Positions 60,866 through 64,000 of a stretch of DNA of 64,000 nt are shown here, in pieces. Positions within the stretch are counted from its first letter, which is position 1, and the number at the start of each line of letters is the position of its first letter. A model generated the notes under the pieces. It was not told the DNA's origin, did not search any database, and saw only the letters and a list, made by a program, of their open reading frames with translations. The DNA lies in NCBI GenBank assembly GCA_011009095.1, contig VTPC01001074.1, positions 43,289 to 107,288 on the forward strand. The letters run 5' to 3'. The DNA comes from Ignelater luminosus (taxonomy: Eukaryota; Arthropoda; Insecta; Coleoptera; Elateridae). A program made the translations under genes and the position numbers.

Positions 60866-60990
60866 CTTTCATTTGAAAACTTCCCAACTTGAATAACTCT
60901 CTAATTAGTAAAATTATCAAAAATCGCTGAAACGCTTCAATTTTGTTTGGAGGTGAACATTTAATAACATATTCTAATCAGATGGGAAAT
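60866..60990. repeat. Dispersed repeat, copy 2
   Basis: Same orientation as 33903-34035: GGGCTTTCATTTGAAAACTT then CTTGAATAACTCTCTAATTA and AAATTATCAAAAATCGCTGA. The downstream sequence diverges and reaches CACACCCTGTATAG near 61185, which may be this element's right end. Confidence 0.7.
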
Positions 60991-61422
60991 CCGCCGATGC
61001 AGCACTCGGTAGAATAGTACATGAAAAATCTCATTTTAATATTTCACGCTGATTTGGAGATATTATTTTAAATGGAATTTCGACATCCTGCATCTCGTAA
61101 ACAATACATTTTTGGTAGAAGGTTTATGCATACGATTTGCTGTAGGTATTTTGAATCGCGCTCTTAAATACACCACACCCTGTATAGTTTCTTTACTTCT
61201 GTTAAAAAGATCGATTTGGTGTCATTTGAATGTTGGAAAACATGGTTTGACAAATTTTCGATAATGTATTGATTAAAATTAATACCATTTACAGGAGTTT
61301 GGAGTTGCTTCTGTATTCAACAAAACTTTGGCATTTTTCCTGACATTGTACAAGATTGCTTCAATTTCTTTTCCGTCGCTTGTTACAAAGCTTGAGTCGC
61401 TTGGCCCGGAATCTTGAATATA

Positions 61423-62143
61423 CAGTGTGTCCCCGGATTGATTTCATTATAGGTGTAATTGATCAAAAATTTTTGAATCTCGTTTTGATGTTTTGGGATA
61501 CTGCCCTGCTTAGTCTAAAAAGAATTTCAAGCACATGTTTAGTTTTTAAAATCCAAGACGGTCATGACACTTGAGAAAAAACCATTTTATATTGAAGCAA
61601 AGTGCCATTCCGGTCAATAATACGGCAAAACGTTATTAAGGAAAGTTGTTTAGAATATGAAATTACGGCTATAGTTTTTGATTTGTATTCTTGCATTATA
61701 ACTACAGAAAAAAATTCAAATTGAGTAATTGTTATGTATTTTCTTTTTTTTTGAATACAATACTTTATTAAAAACTTACATTAAATTTTTTTTGACAACT
61801 TATACAGAATACTTCTTTTTCTGTAGTTACAATGCAAGAATACAAACAACATACTGATCTAGTCAAAGTGATTCGATATTTGTGTAATTTTGTATATAGT
61901 CATAATTTTATATTCTGAACAACTTTCCTTAATAAGATTTTGCCTATTATTGACTGAAATGGCACTTTGCTTCAACATAAAATGGTTTTTTCTCAATTGT
62001 CATGACCGTCTTGGATTTTAAAAACTAAAAATGTGCTTGAAATTCTTTTTAGACTAAGCAGGGCAGTATCCCAAAATATCAAAACGAGATTCAAAAATTT
62101 TTGATCAATATACCTATAGTGAAGTCAATCCGGGGACACGCTG
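61423..62143. mobile_element. Long-TIR MITE (CAGTGTGTCCCCGGATTGA)
   Basis: 721 bp with TA on both sides. The two arms, each about 330 bp, are near-complements: CAAAAATTTTTGAATCTCGT, TGGGATACTGCCCTGCTTAG, AATCCAAGACGGTCATGACA and AAGCAAAGTGCCATT recur inverted. Only about 60 bp of unpaired centre, no coding sequence. Confidence 0.88.
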
Positions 62144-63765
62144 TATATTCTCAACAGTACAATAATTTTCAAAAACCATTCAAACACTTCTGTTAGTTGG
62201 TTTAGAATCCATCTTTCTACCTCTTATTAATTTATCTGCTAGATAAATACAAATAACATGGTAGTCATTGCTATTTATTTGCGAATTAAGAAGAGAAAAG
62301 ACCGGCCTTTACGTGATTGTTAAGTACAACTCGATTTTGTTGTTGTGGTCGTCTGAGGTGGTTGATGAGACGAAGTGTTTCTTTAGATAGAAATACGCAG
62401 TTTTTATGTCTTCTTGGTCGTTAAACTGGTATCTTGACCGTGTCAGTAAAAATAACATAACTGTATCGATATTTTTAGTAAAATCGATTAACGATTCACA
62501 TTTCTGCTTAGTAAAAAGCATTGCCTGCTATCGGCGAGAACCTTCATAAACGGCAGACATGAGTTGTAATATTTCGATTTGACTGTTTACAAGAACAAGC
62601 CATTGGTTGTTGAATAAAAATAGGGATATAGCATGTATATAAATTAACAAAATATAAAAGTATATGTGAGAGAAGTGATTCTGATCGGATATGAGATGAA
62701 TTTGTTGAATATTTCGAATCAGGTAATTCTTAATCGATTACCTTTGTGATTGTGTTAGCTTGCTCATTAGTTGCAAAAAAATTGTGGATCACGTTAATGT
62801 TTCTATGGAATGAGTTTACTCTTTAAGCTGGTGAAAGAGGTGCAACTGTTGTAATTTTAAAAATCCACGCAGGACGATAGATCTCGTTTCCGAGAATTTG
62901 GCACATTAAACAAAATGATGATCGGCTGAAAACATTGACATAGCGTGAGTTGGGTTTACAGTAATTACGAGTATGTTCATAACGTTGCCAATTTGTAAAC
63001 TGATAAATGTCTTTATTTGTTTTTTGTTTGAGCTCGACGTGAACGATACAACTCACGTCGCACGAGAACCATTACGAATTATGTCGTTTTCATACATAAA
63101 AAATAATTTCAGTTCAATTGCCTTATGTAATCAACATCAGAATTTTGCTTTATAGTTGCACAAAAATTTATTTTGTATTACTGTGTTTAAAGATAAAATA
63201 TGCATACGTACATCAAACATTATGCATTGAGTTACTTGTTTTCTGATATTCAAATCGTAAAGCAAAAACAGAATTTCAATAGGTAAGTCTTAGATTTTTA
63301 ATTAGTTTACCTTGGAACAAGCCGAACTAGCAAATCGACAAAACGATTAGCCAAATAATAAAAGATAATTGAAAATATTGAAAGAGAGTTGGCACGTTAC
63401 AATTACACCGTTTTTATGTAATAAAGTTTTATAATAATATGGTTTGAACAGGAAAAATCAATTCGTGTGCATTTTTTATTTTACAACGTATTATACAACA
63501 TTATACCAACTTTCTTTTCCGTTTAATTATGTATTTCTTAGAAGTCATAAGGGATGACATATCAATTTCATTTAACAATAGAGAAACGCATAATTGATTC
63601 CGTTATTTATAACTATAACCATTATAACGGAAAACTATGTATATTTTCCTCAACTCTTGAGCCAATTTGAGTTTGCTAGATGTAGTAATTTTGAATTTTT
63701 TGCTACTAATTTGCTTATAATAAATAACTCCAATTTTGATTCAGGTTTCTAAGAGAGACGTAATA
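62144..63765. other. Unassigned stretch
   Basis: No recognised gene. Overlapping open frames at 62309-62521 and 62823-63056 have no motifs. Confidence 0.4.
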
Positions 63766-63775
63766 GTTATTTATA

Positions 63776-64000
63776 CAGTGTGCTGATAAAGTATGGAACA
63801 AATTCAATAACTCAGAAAATATTAACTTTTCGAAAAAAACAAAAAAGGGTGTAACGATTTAAATTTTTTGGCATCTTTTAATAGTATGCACAAATCAATG
63901 ACGTCATAATTATTTGACCAATGACGTCATCGATATTTTTTTTAAATGGCAACCCCAAAATAGTTTTGCAGATTATTATTTGCCATTGAATTCTGTGTAC
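63776..64000. mobile_element. Left end of a mariner-type element cut by the window edge
   Basis: Begins CAGTGTGCTGATAAAGTATG after TA, and GGAACAAATTCAATAA follows. The start resembles the 53806 element (CAGTGAGCGGCTAAATTATG-GAAC), suggesting a related family. The right end lies outside the window. Confidence 0.6.

Noticed and set aside
1-64000. CRISPR array, operons, bacterial promoters or prophage
   Set aside because: Spliced genes and insect-type transposons make the DNA eukaryotic; repeats present are inverted or dispersed rather than evenly spaced direct repeats.

Overview
The window is AT-rich eukaryotic DNA with short phase-consistent exons, GT-AG introns and a dense load of cut-and-paste transposons, MITEs, a tRNA-derived SINE and one Ty1/copia relic. 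Protein content and transposon families point to an arthropod, most likely an insect; the order cannot be decided from the sequence.

The only host gene I can support is a type IV (zeta/iota-like) diacylglycerol kinase on the minus strand, the counterpart of Drosophila rdgA. Fifteen coding exons were traced base by base from 41300 down to 8321. All junctions are GT-AG and all phases agree, giving about 877 codons: two C1 zinc fingers, a basic MARCKS-like stretch, the DAGKc catalytic domain (GGDGT loop), the accessory domain and two C-terminal ankyrin repeats. The true 5' start and the final 3' exon were not securely found. A 23.7 kb intron (17497-41161) separates the two halves of the first C1 finger, and a 3.7 kb intron (8485-12225) splits the ankyrin repeats.

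The introns and flanks are filled with mobile DNA. 1-8.3 kb: a hAT-like MITE and a nested MITE. 8.5-12.2 kb: an outer foldback element, inside it a SINE, and inside the SINE a 1.15 kb foldback. 17.5-41 kb (large intron): a TIR element with remnants of a GQNRN-motif protein family; a Ty1/copia relic with 5-bp target duplication and truncated 5' LTR; a pogo-like DDE_1 element nested inside a Tc1/mariner remnant; a decayed multi-exon fragment of an unidentified gene; a YqaJ-domain relic cut by a hairpin; and a DUF4817-type mariner-like element. 41.3-64 kb (upstream intron or 5' flank): at least seven foldback/MITE elements, several with a recognisable C-terminal scrap of Tc1/mariner transposase in the core, plus a tRNA-like SINE head.

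The elements do not form a working system together. All transposon coding regions I could read are broken or lack key residues. The points most worth following are the nested insertions, the unidentified intron-bearing pseudogene, the GQNRN-family element, and the alternative-exon possibilities in the kinase gene.
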